This document shows, piece after piece, positions 1 to 9,000 of a stretch of 64,000 nucleotides of DNA. This DNA comes from JBGMEA01 sp041447245. Lineage in GTDB: Bacteria; Bacillota; Clostridia; Eubacteriales; Anaerofustaceae. The stretch lies in assembly GCA_041447245.1 (NCBI GenBank), contig JBGMEA010000012.1, positions 372,001-436,000 on the forward strand, written 5' to 3'. Made by a program: the position numbers and the translations under genes. Every line of letters starts with the position of its first letter. The first letter of the stretch is position 1. Under the pieces are notes generated by a model that did not search any database, was not told where the DNA came from, and was given only the letters and a program-made list of their open reading frames with translations.

Positions 1-1
1 C

Positions 2-802
2 ATAAATCCCTCCGAACAGACAACGAGTGTGATGACAGTCATGCCCCTCGGGAAAATGAATCTGCCCGCAAGTTCTGCATCAGGGAATTCGGCATACAAA
101 AACAGCAGGGTGGATTTTTTGTTTGCAACAGACGAAGGGATTCGTCGGCTGAACTGTTCCATGAAAAACTTCAGCCAAGGGGAGGATTTTTATGCTGAAT
201 TTACACTCAGCGATCCGCCCGGGGAATCGATGGTGATCGCGACTCCGTTTGCAGAGAAGAAAACGGCATTTTATTACAACCAAAAAATCAACTGCATGCG
301 TGCCGAAGGATATGCGGTGATCGGAGAAACGCGGATTGATTTTTCAAAAGAAGATACGTTTGCCACACTTGATTGGGGGCGGGGTGTGTGGACTTACAAC
401 AATACCTGGTATTGGGCGAGTGCTTCGGGTTTGCTCGGAGAAACAAAATTCGGATTTAATCTGGGTTACGGATTCGGAGATACTTCCAATGCAAGTGAAA
501 ATATGCTATTCTACAACAATCGGGCGCACAAACTCGATCAGGTGACGTTTCGGATTCCGAAGAACGGGAACGGAGAATACGACTATCTGAAACCATGGAG
601 CTTTACGTCGTCGGACGGACGGTTCGAGATGGATTTTGAGCCGATCCTCGATCGGCATGCGGATATGAATCTGTTGGTTCTCGCGAGTTTTCAGCATCAG
701 GTATTCGGCAGATTTACGGGAACCGCTGTGTTGGACGACGGCACAGCGATCCGCATTGAAAACTTTCTGGGGTTTGCCGAACGCGTGACAAACCGTTGGT
801 AG
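2..802 (+). CDS. DUF2804-family protein, 5' end cut by window
   Basis: The reading frame is open from base 2, so the gene probably begins before the window. About 266 residues are visible, shorter than the roughly 330 typical of DUF2804. The sequence has the aromatic-rich, beta-rich look of this family, including a DWGRGVW motif near residue 125 followed by tryptophan/tyrosine-rich strands. The family is of unknown function and has no obvious signal peptide or membrane segment here. A tocopherol-cyclase-like protein at 55399-56316 carries a similar DWGR motif. It ends 71 bases before pgi with no obvious terminator between. Assignment is by motif recognition only. Confidence 0.6.
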   Translation: MNPSEQTTSVMTVMPLGKMNLPASSASGNSAYKNSRVDFLFATDEGIRRLNCSMKNFSQGEDFYAEFTLSDPPGESMVIATPFAEKKTAFYYNQKINCMRAEGYAVIGETRIDFSKEDTFATLDWGRGVWTYNNTWYWASASGLLGETKFGFNLGYGFGDTSNASENMLFYNNRAHKLDQVTFRIPKNGNGEYDYLKPWSFTSSDGRFEMDFEPILDRHADMNLLVLASFQHQVFGRFTGTAVLDDGTAIRIENFLGFAERVTNRW

Positions 803-873
803 AGAAACATGTCGGATTTGCTTATCCGGCATCATGATAAATCAAACACTACAATCATTATCGGGAGGTCATT

Positions 874-2124
874 ATGAGCAAGGTAACATTGAATTTTTCC
901 ATGTCAAAGACGGACATCACGGAAATTACGAATTACAAAACAAAGATCAAAACGATCCACGACAGATTGCACAGCGGGAAGATGGAGAATACGGGTTGGG
1001 TTGATTATCCGATGACGATTTCGGATGCTCTGGTGGAAGAAATGAACGGTGTTGCCAGACGGATCCGAAAGGAAAACACAGCGTTTGTAATCATCGGAAT
1101 CGGAGGATCGTTCCTCGGGGCGCGTGCCTGCACGCAGATGCTGATGCCGCGTTATCACAACGAAACCAACAAACTCAAAGTATATTTTGCAGGATGGAAT
1201 CTGAGCGGAACGTATCATCATGAACTGTACGAACGGGTGAAAGACGAAGAACTTGCCATCTGCGTGGTATCCAAATCCGGCAAAACAACGGAGACGGCGA
1301 TTGTCTTTCAGCTGTTTAAGAAACTGTTGATCGAAAAATATGGCGAGGAATACAATCAACACATTTTTGTCGTGACCGATAAATCCACCGGACTGCTCAG
1401 AGCCGAAGCCACCAAGAACAAATATACGTCTTTTGTTCTGGAAAGCGATATCGGCGGGCGTTACAGCGTGCTGACTCCCGCAGGGTTGTTTCCGATCGCC
1501 GTTGCGGGTATCGATATCAAACGGATTCTTGACGGAGCAAAAGAAGCCTATGAGCGTTATAACAACCCCAGCATCGTTGAAAACCAGTGTTATCAATATG
1601 CAGCCATTCGACGCATTCTCAATCAGAAGCACAACCGTACGGTCGAAATTTACGAATTTTTCGAACCGCAGCTCGTCTATTTTGCGGAGTGGCTCAAACA
1701 GCTCTTCGGGGAAAGCGAAGGGAAAGAATATCTCGGGATTTATCCGTCCTCGCTGATCCTGACAAGAGATCTGCATTCCGTGGGGCAGTTCCTGCAGGAA
1801 GGCACGCAGATTTTCTTCGAAACGGTATTCAAGATTAAAAATCCGCCTTATGATATCGACATGCCCGGAGATATGTCATTCAACGAAAAGAACAATGCAA
1901 TCATGCTTGCCGTCAACAAAGCGCATTACAAAAACAACACGCCGATCATCACGTTCGAAATGGATGCGCTCGACGAAGAATCCTTCGGCTATGCGGTATA
2001 CTTTTTCGAAAAAGCCTGTGCGGCCAGCAGCATGCTGCTCGGAGTGGATCCGTTCAATCAGCCGGGGGTCGAAGTATACAAGAAAAATCTTGCCGAACTG
2101 GTCAGCAAAATCACCAGAGATTGA
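874..2124 (+). CDS. pgi: Glucose-6-phosphate isomerase
   Basis: Interconverts glucose-6-phosphate and fructose-6-phosphate in glycolysis/gluconeogenesis, in the cytosol. The 416-residue protein has the family hallmarks: a GIGGSFLGAR sugar-phosphate segment near residue 74, SKSGKTTET near 130, the E/GGRYSVLTPAG region near 195-205 and a C-terminal QPGVEVYK containing the conserved lysine. This is the shorter form usual in Clostridia and Bacilli. The start is fixed by GGGAGG seven bases upstream of ATG. A terminator hairpin follows at 2195-2224, so it is probably monocistronic or co-transcribed only with the gene upstream. Confidence 0.95.
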   Translation: MSKVTLNFSMSKTDITEITNYKTKIKTIHDRLHSGKMENTGWVDYPMTISDALVEEMNGVARRIRKENTAFVIIGIGGSFLGARACTQMLMPRYHNETNKLKVYFAGWNLSGTYHHELYERVKDEELAICVVSKSGKTTETAIVFQLFKKLLIEKYGEEYNQHIFVVTDKSTGLLRAEATKNKYTSFVLESDIGGRYSVLTPAGLFPIAVAGIDIKRILDGAKEAYERYNNPSIVENQCYQYAAIRRILNQKHNRTVEIYEFFEPQLVYFAEWLKQLFGESEGKEYLGIYPSSLILTRDLHSVGQFLQEGTQIFFETVFKIKNPPYDIDMPGDMSFNEKNNAIMLAVNKAHYKNNTPIITFEMDALDEESFGYAVYFFEKACAASSMLLGVDPFNQPGVEVYKKNLAELVSKITRD

Positions 2125-2194
2125 GACGGTCGGTTGAGATCAATCTCAATACATCGTTCACGATAGGATCTTTGATTTTGATAAAATGATAAAG

Positions 2195-2224
2195 AAAGCC
2201 TTCCTTTTTGGGAGGGCTTTTTTG
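2195..2224 (+). terminator. Rho-independent terminator after pgi
   Basis: Stem AAGCCTTCC / GGAGGGCTT with a short T-rich loop, followed by a T run. Confidence 0.8.
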
Positions 2225-2226
2225 TG

Positions 2227-2400
2227 AGGAACGCGATTCGATATACGTTCCATGTGGTTTGGAATATCTGTTTTTGGTGTGGAACGCATACAATGCGTTC
2301 CTTACCAAATGCACATGATTTGTATTTGAAAATTTACTACGAAATGATCATTCATAGATTGATTCGATTTGAAATCCTTGATGCAGTGTTCATTTGTGTC
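2227..2400. repeat. Dispersed double-palindrome repeat, copy R1
   Basis: Contains the 21-base palindrome GGAACGCATACAATGCGTTCC (2281-2301) followed by TTACCAAATGCACATG. A degenerate GGAACG...CGTTCC pair lies just before it (2229-2251). Further on, the segment around 2344-2395 (AAATGATCATTC, then GATTTGAAATCC and TGATGCA) matches copy R4 at 62590-62630. Related copies lie at 15671-15755, 40827-40973 and 62561-62672, all between genes. No reading frame is evident. It occupies most of the 460-base gap between pgi and the zinc-uptake operon. Confidence 0.75.
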
Positions 2401-2507
2401 TGAATATAGTTGTTTTTATTGCTGTTATAGTTTCAGATCTATAATGTAGGAAATCCATTCCTGATATGGCACGTTCCATGAAATGTGTTTTGTTTTTTCA
2501 TTGTGCG

Positions 2508-2562
2508 TTGACGTTGGTGCAGAAAGAGGAGTATAATGCAAATAATATGAGAATCAGTCTCA
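2508..2562 (+). promoter_or_regulatory. Promoter and Fur/Zur-type operator of the zinc-uptake operon
   Basis: A -35 TTGACG (2508-2513) and -10 TATAAT (2532-2537), 18 bases apart, are followed by the inverted repeat TGAGAATCAGTCTCA (2548-2562) at about the transcription start. The position and dyad fit autorepression by the Fur-family protein encoded next. Confidence 0.65.
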
Positions 2563-2584
2563 AATTCGCATGGGAGTATGGAAA

Positions 2585-3010
2585 ATGAGAAAGACGTACC
2601 GAACCAGACAGCAGGATCAGATCGAACGCATTCTGAAAGAGAATGCGCAGCGGCATTGGAATGCCCGCGAGATTGCGCAGCAGCTTCGGGCACATGGAGA
2701 AGAAGTGAGCCGTGCTACGATTTACCGATGTCTGGATCGGCTGACTGCCGAAGGCGCTGTGCGCAAATACACGGCAGAGGCAGGCGAACTGGCCTGTTAT
2801 CAGCTCTGTACGGATGCAGCCTGCAGCAATCATTTTCATTTGAAGTGCCGCAGCTGCGGGAAACTGATTCATTTGGAATGCGGCATGATGGAAGATGTGC
2901 AAAAACACATCGCCGAAGATCATCGCTTCGTGTTGGATCCGTGTCAGACGGTGCTGTATGGTGAGTGTGAGATGTGTGCACATATGCATCGGAATCATTC
3001 GGGTAAATAA
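2585..3010 (+). CDS. zur: Fur-family metal repressor, probably Zur
   Basis: A 141-residue Fur-superfamily repressor. The N-terminal winged helix contains the SRATIYRCLDRLTAEG recognition segment. The C-terminal half has a zinc site formed by CRSCG near residue 93 and CEMC near 130, plus histidine-rich metal-sensing segments (NHFHLKC, EDHRF, HMHRNH). ATG at 2585 is preferred over ATG at 2570 because GGGAG lies eight bases upstream of it. It heads a four-gene unit with znuA, znuC and znuB, which points to Zn(II)-responsive Zur rather than Fur or PerR. The operator just upstream suggests autoregulation. Confidence 0.8.
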   Translation: MRKTYRTRQQDQIERILKENAQRHWNAREIAQQLRAHGEEVSRATIYRCLDRLTAEGAVRKYTAEAGELACYQLCTDAACSNHFHLKCRSCGKLIHLECGMMEDVQKHIAEDHRFVLDPCQTVLYGECEMCAHMHRNHSGK

Positions 3011-3038
3011 TTATCATGGAAACGGATGGGAAGAAAAA

Positions 3039-3983
3039 GTGAAGAAACTAGTATGTATCATATGTTCTGCGATTTTAGCTGTTTCCTTGTTCGGATGCGG
3101 CAAAACGGAAGATACGACAAAGGATGCGGGAATTTCGGTGATAGCCACTATTTTCCCCGCATATGATTTTGCCCGTGCGGTCGTGGGAGATGACGGCAGC
3201 GTCAGTATGCTGATTAAGCCAGGTACCGAGATTCATACCTACGATCCGACTGCCGCAGATATTGCGAAAATCGAGCGCTGTGACGTCTTTATTTACAACG
3301 GAGGAGAAGCGGACGCGTGGGTGGATACGGTGCTGGATTCCATCGATACGAGCCGTATGACCATCATCCGCATGATGGACGCCGTCACTCCCGTGGAGGA
3401 AGAAACCGTGGAGGGGATGGAGTCGGAGAAAACCGACAGCAGTTCGAATGAAACGGAATATGACGAACATATTTGGACTTCACCAGCGAATGCCATTTTA
3501 ATCATCAAAGAAATTCGGGATGCAATGTGTACACTCGATCCGATCAACACGGAAGCGTACTGCGAAAATTCGGATGCGTATATTCTGCAGATACAGGACG
3601 TGCAGCAGGAAATACAAACGATTGTTTCTCAGGCAAAACACAAAATCATCGTGGTGGGGGATCGTTTCCCGTTCCGCTATTTTGTCGATGAATTCGGTCT
3701 GGATTATCGGGCGGCTTTTAACGGATGCAGCGAAGACACCGAAGCCAGCGCCTCCACGATTGCGTATCTGATTGATACGATCGAAGAAAACAAGTTGTCA
3801 GCGGTATTTTATATCGAATTGAGCAATCAACAGATTGCAACCGCGATCAGCGAACAGACGGGAGCGCAGATGTTGGAATTGAATTCCTGCCACAACATCA
3901 GTCAGGAAGACTTTGACAGTGGGATGACGTATGTGGACATCATGAAACAAAATGCGGAAAATCTGAGAATCGGGCTGAATTAA
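3039..3983 (+). CDS. znuA: Zinc/manganese ABC transporter substrate-binding lipoprotein
   Basis: A 314-residue cluster A-I solute-binding protein. It has a lipoprotein signal ending in LFGC around residue 20, the GTEIHTYDP segment carrying the first metal-binding histidine, a short acidic linker, a second histidine in DEHIWTSP, and an ELNSCHN region near the C-terminus. The start is GTG at 3039: translation from there gives a clean signal peptide, whereas upstream in-frame starts would run through zur. It would capture Zn(II) (or Mn(II)) outside the membrane and deliver it to ZnuB. The stop codon overlaps the start of znuC by one base, indicating coupled translation. Confidence 0.85.
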   Translation: MKKLVCIICSAILAVSLFGCGKTEDTTKDAGISVIATIFPAYDFARAVVGDDGSVSMLIKPGTEIHTYDPTAADIAKIERCDVFIYNGGEADAWVDTVLDSIDTSRMTIIRMMDAVTPVEEETVEGMESEKTDSSSNETEYDEHIWTSPANAILIIKEIRDAMCTLDPINTEAYCENSDAYILQIQDVQQEIQTIVSQAKHKIIVVGDRFPFRYFVDEFGLDYRAAFNGCSEDTEASASTIAYLIDTIEENKLSAVFYIELSNQQIATAISEQTGAQMLELNSCHNISQEDFDSGMTYVDIMKQNAENLRIGLN

Positions 3984-4690
3984 TGAGTAATTTGATTACA
4001 TGCGAACATGTCGGTGTGACTTACGATAAAATAACCGCGCTGCGGGATGTAAGTTTTTCCGTGGAGGAAACCGAGTTTCTCTGTATCTTCGGAGAAAACG
4101 GCTCCGGTAAAAGCACGCTGATGAAAGCGATGGTCGGGTTGGTTCCGCTGAGCGGGGGGAGCATCCGATATGACGGGGTGCAAAAGACCGAGATCGGATA
4201 TCTGCCGCAGCAGACTGCCGTGCAGCATGATTTCCCCGCAACTGTCGAAGAGGTGGTGCTCTCCGGACGGCTGAATGCAATCGGACGGAAGCCGTTCTAC
4301 GGAAAATCGGATAAACAAGCGGCCGTGCGCGCGATGCAGCTTTTGGACATGGAAGCATTTCGGAAACGGTCGTATCGGGAGCTTTCGGGCGGTCAGCAGC
4401 AGCGTGTGCTGTTGGCTCGCGCAATGTGTGCCTCGAAAAAACTGCTGCTGCTGGATGAGCCCGCGACGGGGCTTGATCCGCTGGTACGCAGCGAGTTTTA
4501 CGATCTGCTGCATATGGTCAATCGGGTGGAGTCGACGGCGGTTGTCGTGATTTCCCACGATGTGGAAGGGATGCTGCCGCATGCGACAAAAGTGCTGCAT
4601 CTGGAAACATCCGTTGTTTTTTACGGGAATCCCGAAGAATACCTCCGATGTGAAGCAGGCAGGAAAATGACGGCGGGAGGCAGAGTATGA
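3983..4690 (+). CDS. znuC: Zinc ABC transporter ATP-binding protein
   Basis: A 235-residue ABC ATPase. Walker A is GENGSGKST near residue 37, the Q-loop is in GYLPQQ, the signature is LSGGQQQR near 135, Walker B is LLLLDEPATGLD and the H-loop is VISHD. It powers metal import by ZnuB. It overlaps znuA by one base and znuB by four (ATGA), so the operon is tightly coupled. Confidence 0.9.
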   Translation: MSNLITCEHVGVTYDKITALRDVSFSVEETEFLCIFGENGSGKSTLMKAMVGLVPLSGGSIRYDGVQKTEIGYLPQQTAVQHDFPATVEEVVLSGRLNAIGRKPFYGKSDKQAAVRAMQLLDMEAFRKRSYRELSGGQQQRVLLARAMCASKKLLLLDEPATGLDPLVRSEFYDLLHMVNRVESTAVVVISHDVEGMLPHATKVLHLETSVVFYGNPEEYLRCEAGRKMTAGGRV

Positions 4691-5499
4691 ACGGCATGCT
4701 GAATGATATGTTTTCCTATGTGTTCATCCAGCGGGCGGTGTTGGTCGGAGTGCCTGTTTCGCTCTGCGCGGCTCTGCTCGGTGTGAGCCTCGTATTGAAA
4801 CGATATTCGATGATCGGAGACGGACTTTCCCATGTGGCGTTCGGCAGCCTCGCCATTGCGATGAGTCTGCACTGGGCTCCGCTTGCCGTCTCCATGCCGG
4901 TTGTGACCCTGTGCGCGTTTCTGCTGCTGCGTCTCAAAGAAAGCGGAAAAATCAAAGGGGATGCCGCCATCGCGATTCTCTCCAGCAGCGCGCTTGCCAT
5001 CGGCGTAATTGCGACGTCCTTAAGCTCGGGAATGAACACCGATGTGTACGGGTATCTGTTCGGGAGCATTCTGGCGATGGGCGCGGATGATGTGGTGCTG
5101 AGTCTGGGTCTTTCCGTTGTGGTGCTGGGGCTGTATCTGATGCTTTATAACCGCATATTTGCGGTCACCTTCGATGAAACGTTCGCGAAAGCGACAGGCA
5201 TCAAAGCGGAGTTTTACAATATGATGATCGCGATTCTCACGGCCGTGACCATCGTGCTCGGCATGCGCATGATGGGGGCAATGCTGATTTCGAGCCTCAT
5301 TATTTTCCCCGCACTCAGTTCGATGCGCATTTTCCGCAGCTTCCGCGGTGTTATGATCAGCTCGGCTGTGCTGTCCGTGAGCTGTTTTCTTGCGGGATTG
5401 ATTGTCTCGTACGCGTTTTCCACTCCTGTGGGGGCGAGCATCGTGGTGGTGAATCTGGTGGTGTTTTTATGTTTTGCGCTGGCGGGGCGATTTAGATAA
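4687..5499 (+). CDS. znuB: Zinc ABC transporter permease
   Basis: A 270-residue ABC-3 family permease with about eight hydrophobic helices. Conserved family segments include GDGLSHVAFG near residue 47, FDETFAKATG near 160 and MGAMLISSLIIFPA near 197. It forms the membrane channel with ZnuC for metal delivered by ZnuA. It is the last gene of the unit and is followed by a terminator at 5546-5568. Confidence 0.9.
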   Translation: MNGMLNDMFSYVFIQRAVLVGVPVSLCAALLGVSLVLKRYSMIGDGLSHVAFGSLAIAMSLHWAPLAVSMPVVTLCAFLLLRLKESGKIKGDAAIAILSSSALAIGVIATSLSSGMNTDVYGYLFGSILAMGADDVVLSLGLSVVVLGLYLMLYNRIFAVTFDETFAKATGIKAEFYNMMIAILTAVTIVLGMRMMGAMLISSLIIFPALSSMRIFRSFRGVMISSAVLSVSCFLAGLIVSYAFSTPVGASIVVVNLVVFLCFALAGRFR

Positions 5500-5545
5500 A
5501 ATGCAGCTGAAAAATAAATAAGGCAGAAGGAAATGAAAATATTCT

Positions 5546-5568
5546 CCCGTTGTTACAACGGGATTTTT
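5546..5568 (+). terminator. Terminator of the zinc-uptake operon
   Basis: CCCGTTG-TTA-CAACGGG stem followed by ATTTTTT. Confidence 0.85.
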
Positions 5569-5608
5569 TAGTGTCTGAAATTTGGTTGTATTCATTCAAT
5601 GCTCAGGA

Positions 5609-5637
5609 TTGACACGGTTTATGACATAATGTATACT
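5609..5637 (+). promoter_or_regulatory. SigA-type promoter of the lipoprotein gene
   Basis: TTGACA (5609-5614), 17 bases, TATACT (5632-5637), about 47 bases before the start codon. Confidence 0.7.
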
Positions 5638-5683
5638 TTTTATATACGTCTGAATTATCGATAAATGAACGGGGAATGAAGGA

Positions 5684-6232
5684 ATGAAAAAAAGAATTGT
5701 GACGATTGGGGTTTGTTGTTTGTTACTCTTAAGTTTGGTTGGCTGCGGCAGTGTGAAATTAGAATCGTTTGATATGACATTGAAGGAACTGTATGACGGA
5801 GTACAGTCCGAAATGAATGCATCGGAATATCCGTTGGTTATTCCTGAATTCGAAAAACAGGATTCACAGACTATAAAAGATGTAACTTATACTTCTTATA
5901 TAAGCAATGTCACAGACACTCTGCAACTGATTGTCGTAACCTCTTCAATCAATCGGGAGAGTATTTACATTCGGTATAATTTTGAAACAGTTACGGATGA
6001 CGAATTTGTGGATCGGACAGGGGAATATCGCGCATTGATTCAATCCGTTATTTCAACAATTGATCCGCAAGGTGACATGCAGGAAATGTATAATTTACTG
6101 AACAGTCAACAGAATACTTCAGAAAAATATCTGGATTTGGATACCGATTATCACGGGTATCACTACTATGAAAGTTCCGATTATGAAACCTATATCCTCA
6201 TAAATGTTTCCGGAATATATGAGAATAATTGA
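5684..6232 (+). CDS. Putative lipoprotein of unknown function
   Basis: A 182-residue protein with a lipoprotein signal peptide: a KKR start, a leucine-rich core, and the lipobox LVGC ending near residue 21. The mature part is acidic and rich in Ser/Thr/Tyr with alternating hydrophobic residues, suggesting a small beta-rich extracytoplasmic domain. No family is recognised. It has its own consensus promoter and is separated from the corrinoid locus by about 170 bases, so a role there is not implied. Confidence 0.7.
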   Translation: MKKRIVTIGVCCLLLLSLVGCGSVKLESFDMTLKELYDGVQSEMNASEYPLVIPEFEKQDSQTIKDVTYTSYISNVTDTLQLIVVTSSINRESIYIRYNFETVTDDEFVDRTGEYRALIQSVISTIDPQGDMQEMYNLLNSQQNTSEKYLDLDTDYHGYHYYESSDYETYILINVSGIYENN

Positions 6233-6312
6233 CTTTTTAACAGGTATATTACGATATGCCTGTTTTTCTTACTCGATGGATATGGATTTCTTCCGATGTT
6301 GTGTGTTTCCAG

Positions 6313-6324
6313 TGGTGTACACTG
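6313..6324. promoter_or_regulatory. Candidate GntR (HutC-type) operator, site 1
   Basis: TGGTGTACACTG contains GTGTACAC (6315-6322), which fits the GT-N-TA-N-AC pattern known for HutC-subfamily GntR operators. The same core is at 11619-11626, upstream of the MFS/URO-D operon. The gntR gene is part of the operon starting at 6406. A plausible extended -10 promoter (TTACAA 6348-6353, 17 bases, TAAAAT 6371-6376) lies downstream of this site. Confidence 0.5.
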
Positions 6325-6405
6325 ATTTTTTTTATTTTTCGCATAGGTTACAATTCAGGAGGAAATATGATAAAATACAAAATAAGAAGCTGTCTGAGGT
6401 AAAAA

Positions 6406-7062
6406 ATGGATGTAATGTTGCATAATTTAATCGGAGATCTGAAATCAAAAGAATCAAAAGATACGGTCAGCCGAATGATTGATGAGGGAATCGACTATGA
6501 GGTAATTTTGAATGAGTTGGTGAAGGGTTTGGAAATTGTCGGAAAGCGATATGAAGAGGGAAGGTATTTCATTGCCGATCTGATTGTTTCCGGCATGATC
6601 GTAAAAGATATTTTCCATTTGGTCAACTTTGTTCCGTTTGATCTGAATATCAAAAAAACCGAAGGCACCGTTGTCATCGGCACGGTTTATGAAGATATCC
6701 ACGACATAGGAAAAGATTTGGTGATCGATGCATTAAAAGTGTACGGATTTGACGTGATCGATCTGGGGACGAATGTTTCGAATGATACGTTTCTGAATGC
6801 AATCGACCAATATCATCCGGATATTTTGGCAATCAGTTGCGTGATGTCCAGTTCGTTTAAGTATGTAATCCGACTCTGTAACATCTTAAAAGAGAAAAAT
6901 ATGACTGACTCTATTAAAGTGATAGTGGGAGGAGCCGGTGTCAGCAAAGCTCTGGCATCGACCACATCGGTGCCGTTTATGACATCGGACTTGTTTGAGG
7001 GCATAGAGTTCTGCATCAATAACATCAGACACACGGAGAGGGATATAGCAACGAATGAGTGA
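6406..7062 (+). CDS. Corrinoid protein (methyltransferase cobalamin-binding subunit)
   Basis: A 218-residue protein of the MtaC/MtbC/MtvC-type family. The N-terminal half (about residues 1-90) is the helical methionine-synthase cap domain. The C-terminal half is a Rossmann-like B12-binding domain with DIHDIGK near residue 105, whose histidine is the lower cobalt ligand, followed by an SCVMSSS segment and VIVGGAGV. It carries the methyl group as methyl-Co(III) between a substrate-specific methyltransferase and the methyl-THF enzyme. GAGGT lies six bases before the ATG. It overlaps gntR by eight bases and is in one unit with the URO-D methyltransferase at 7803, its likely partner. Confidence 0.9.
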   Translation: MDVMLHNLIGDLKSKESKDTVSRMIDEGIDYEVILNELVKGLEIVGKRYEEGRYFIADLIVSGMIVKDIFHLVNFVPFDLNIKKTEGTVVIGTVYEDIHDIGKDLVIDALKVYGFDVIDLGTNVSNDTFLNAIDQYHPDILAISCVMSSSFKYVIRLCNILKEKNMTDSIKVIVGGAGVSKALASTTSVPFMTSDLFEGIEFCINNIRHTERDIATNE

Positions 7063-7786
7063 TGTGTTATATTTGAAGATCGTATCCGATATCAAACAGA
7101 AAATTCTGAAGGGCGAGTACCGCCCTGGTAATATGCTGGAATCGGAAACAGCTTTAATGAGAACGTATGAGACAACGAAAATTACGATCAGAAAAAGTCT
7201 TGCGCTTTTGACAAGCGAAGGGTTCATCTATTCCATTCCGGGGAAAGGCAATTTTGTCTGCAAACCGGAAACCAACTTGTATACGTTGTCCTTTAATAAA
7301 TTTGACAAGCTGAACGTGCAGATCGACGAAGTGCAACTGTTGTCGGTTCGCGTATTGAACGTAACTGATATTCCCGGTATTTATGTAAAACTGCAGATCA
7401 CGGAAGAGGAGATGGTAATCGAAATACGACGATTATTATGCTCGATGGAAAAAGTGATTGCTTTCGAGAAAATATACACGAAATATATTCCGCAAAATCC
7501 GAATGTGGAAAATATGCTCAAGTTTGCCAATTATATTCAGCCTTTGGAGGATGAAAATGCATTCGTCATGGAAAAGCGTATGACGATCGAGGCCATCCAT
7601 CCCGAGAAAGAAATCGCGGATCAGTTGAAACTTCCGCAAGACGGCATAGTGTATAAAATAGAAGAGCGTGTAAAAAACATCGACAGCAAGGAGATTATGT
7701 CTTACAGTATTTTCCAGGTGCAGACCAAATATCTGAAATTAACCGCAGTACAATCGTTCGAAAACAGCCCAAAATCTTCGATGTAA
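7055..7786 (+). CDS. GntR-family (HutC/UTRA) transcriptional regulator
   Basis: A 243-residue regulator. The N-terminal winged helix-turn-helix (residues 1-70) includes ESETALMRTYETTKITIRK and the wing IPGKGNFV. The C-terminal UTRA effector domain spans about residues 90-235. UTRA domains bind small metabolites, here perhaps the methylated substrate or its product. It is co-transcribed between the corrinoid protein and the URO-D methyltransferase. Candidate GTGTACAC operators lie at 6315-6322 and 11619-11626, so it may control both divergently placed methyltransferase loci. Confidence 0.85.
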   Translation: MSDVLYLKIVSDIKQKILKGEYRPGNMLESETALMRTYETTKITIRKSLALLTSEGFIYSIPGKGNFVCKPETNLYTLSFNKFDKLNVQIDEVQLLSVRVLNVTDIPGIYVKLQITEEEMVIEIRRLLCSMEKVIAFEKIYTKYIPQNPNVENMLKFANYIQPLEDENAFVMEKRMTIEAIHPEKEIADQLKLPQDGIVYKIEERVKNIDSKEIMSYSIFQVQTKYLKLTAVQSFENSPKSSM

Positions 7787-7802
7787 AGAATCAGGAGTAA
7801 CT

Positions 7803-8951
7803 ATGTCCGACAGATCGGTGTACGAATCAAAACTGAAACAGGTGCGGCAGACAATCCGCTGTGAAAATCAGAGTGTTTCGACCGCGTTTATGGGGAAAGC
7901 GGCTGCTTTTTTTAATGGAGGGCTTACTTTGGCAGAAGCCTTGAGCGACCCGATGAAAGGGTCTAAGGCTTCGGTGGATTATGTAAGCAGAATAGAAAAA
8001 GAAGCCGGTGAAATCACTTGCTTTAATAGTTTGCAGTCAACCGATATCACTGTACCTTTGAGCCGTTTATGGTTTTCGAAGTTACTCTCGCCCGGGATTG
8101 AATTGGAAGAGAATGTATTATGGCAGGTTCAGGAAAGAGAAGTAATGGGATTTGATCAATATCCAAATTTGATTCAGAAAGGGTATGATTGGCTTTTTGA
8201 ACAATATTTTTTTAAAATAATGGATTGTGAAAAATATCGCAGATATCTGGCGAGCGAGGAATATTATATTCAATACGGTTACCATTATTCATACGATAAT
8301 GGCTTTCCGATTTTAGCAAATTGCATTGAAATTATTACCACGCCCTTTGAAATGCTTTCCGGAATAAGAGGGGTGCAAAATTTTTTTATGGATTGTCATG
8401 ACAATATTGATTTGGTTCGTGAATCAATTGAATCAATTTGGATTGGTTATAAAAATAAGATTATCAATGACGTGAATCGTAGGCTAAAATACTCTGACAG
8501 CATTGGCACTTTTGTTGGCGGCTGGCGAAGTGCATCCAATATGATAAACCATCATTGGTTTGAGCTGTTGGTATGGCCGTATTTAAAAGATATCGGATTC
8601 ACTTTGATTGAACTTGGAGTAATCCCGATTTTTCACCTTGATATGAATTGGGACAGAGAAATCGGCATGTTTGATTGTTTTCCTCCCAAAAGCATTCTTA
8701 TTAATACGGATGGCTCTACCAACCAAAAAAAAATAAGACAAAAATTAGGAAATGATGTGGCTTTGATCGGGGATATTCCATATCATATTCTGTTATATTC
8801 TCCTGCTGAGAGTGTCCGAGAGTATATTTGGAGCCAATTGGATGAAATCGGTCCCAAAGGACTATTCATTTGTGCCGGTTGCGATGCTCCGTATGGAACT
8901 TCTCATGAAAATTTTGTTGCAATGTATCGTGCTGCTAACGAATGGCATTAA
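7803..8951 (+). CDS. URO-D-family corrinoid-dependent methyltransferase (U1)
   Basis: A 382-residue TIM-barrel protein of the uroporphyrinogen decarboxylase-like family that includes MtaA/MtbA and O-demethylase components. A C-terminal CAGCDAPYG...ENFVAMYRAA is typical of the methyltransferase branch. The equivalent of the H-x-C zinc motif of coenzyme-M methyltransferases reads FHLD here, so thiol methylation is unlikely. It probably transfers a methyl group between a substrate and the corrinoid protein at 6406-7062. The substrate cannot be read from sequence. Third gene of the corrinoid-gntR-URO-D unit, ended by a strong bidirectional terminator. Base composition is more AT-rich than its neighbours, which may reflect acquisition. 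Confidence 0.75.
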   Translation: MSDRSVYESKLKQVRQTIRCENQSVSTAFMGKAAAFFNGGLTLAEALSDPMKGSKASVDYVSRIEKEAGEITCFNSLQSTDITVPLSRLWFSKLLSPGIELEENVLWQVQEREVMGFDQYPNLIQKGYDWLFEQYFFKIMDCEKYRRYLASEEYYIQYGYHYSYDNGFPILANCIEIITTPFEMLSGIRGVQNFFMDCHDNIDLVRESIESIWIGYKNKIINDVNRRLKYSDSIGTFVGGWRSASNMINHHWFELLVWPYLKDIGFTLIELGVIPIFHLDMNWDREIGMFDCFPPKSILINTDGSTNQKKIRQKLGNDVALIGDIPYHILLYSPAESVREYIWSQLDEIGPKGLFICAGCDAPYGTSHENFVAMYRAANEWH

Positions 8952-8987
8952 AACAAGCGAAGAGATGCTTACTCTTCGCTTGTTTTT
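8952..8987. terminator. Bidirectional terminator
   Basis: A 13-bp stem AACAAGCGAAGAG / CTCTTCGCTTGTT with a 7-base loop and T run. It separates the convergent U1 and U2 loci. Confidence 0.9.
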
Positions 8988-9000
8988 ATCGCCGCAGTTT

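Noticed and set aside
2227..2400. Insertion sequence
   Set aside because: The repeat has palindromes but no transposase frame and no clear target duplication.
6367..6402. 11-codon frame with a strong AGGAGG just before the corrinoid gene
   Set aside because: A plausible -10 box (TAAAAT 6371-6376) lies inside it, so it may not be transcribed; the Shine-Dalgarno-like sequence could be chance.
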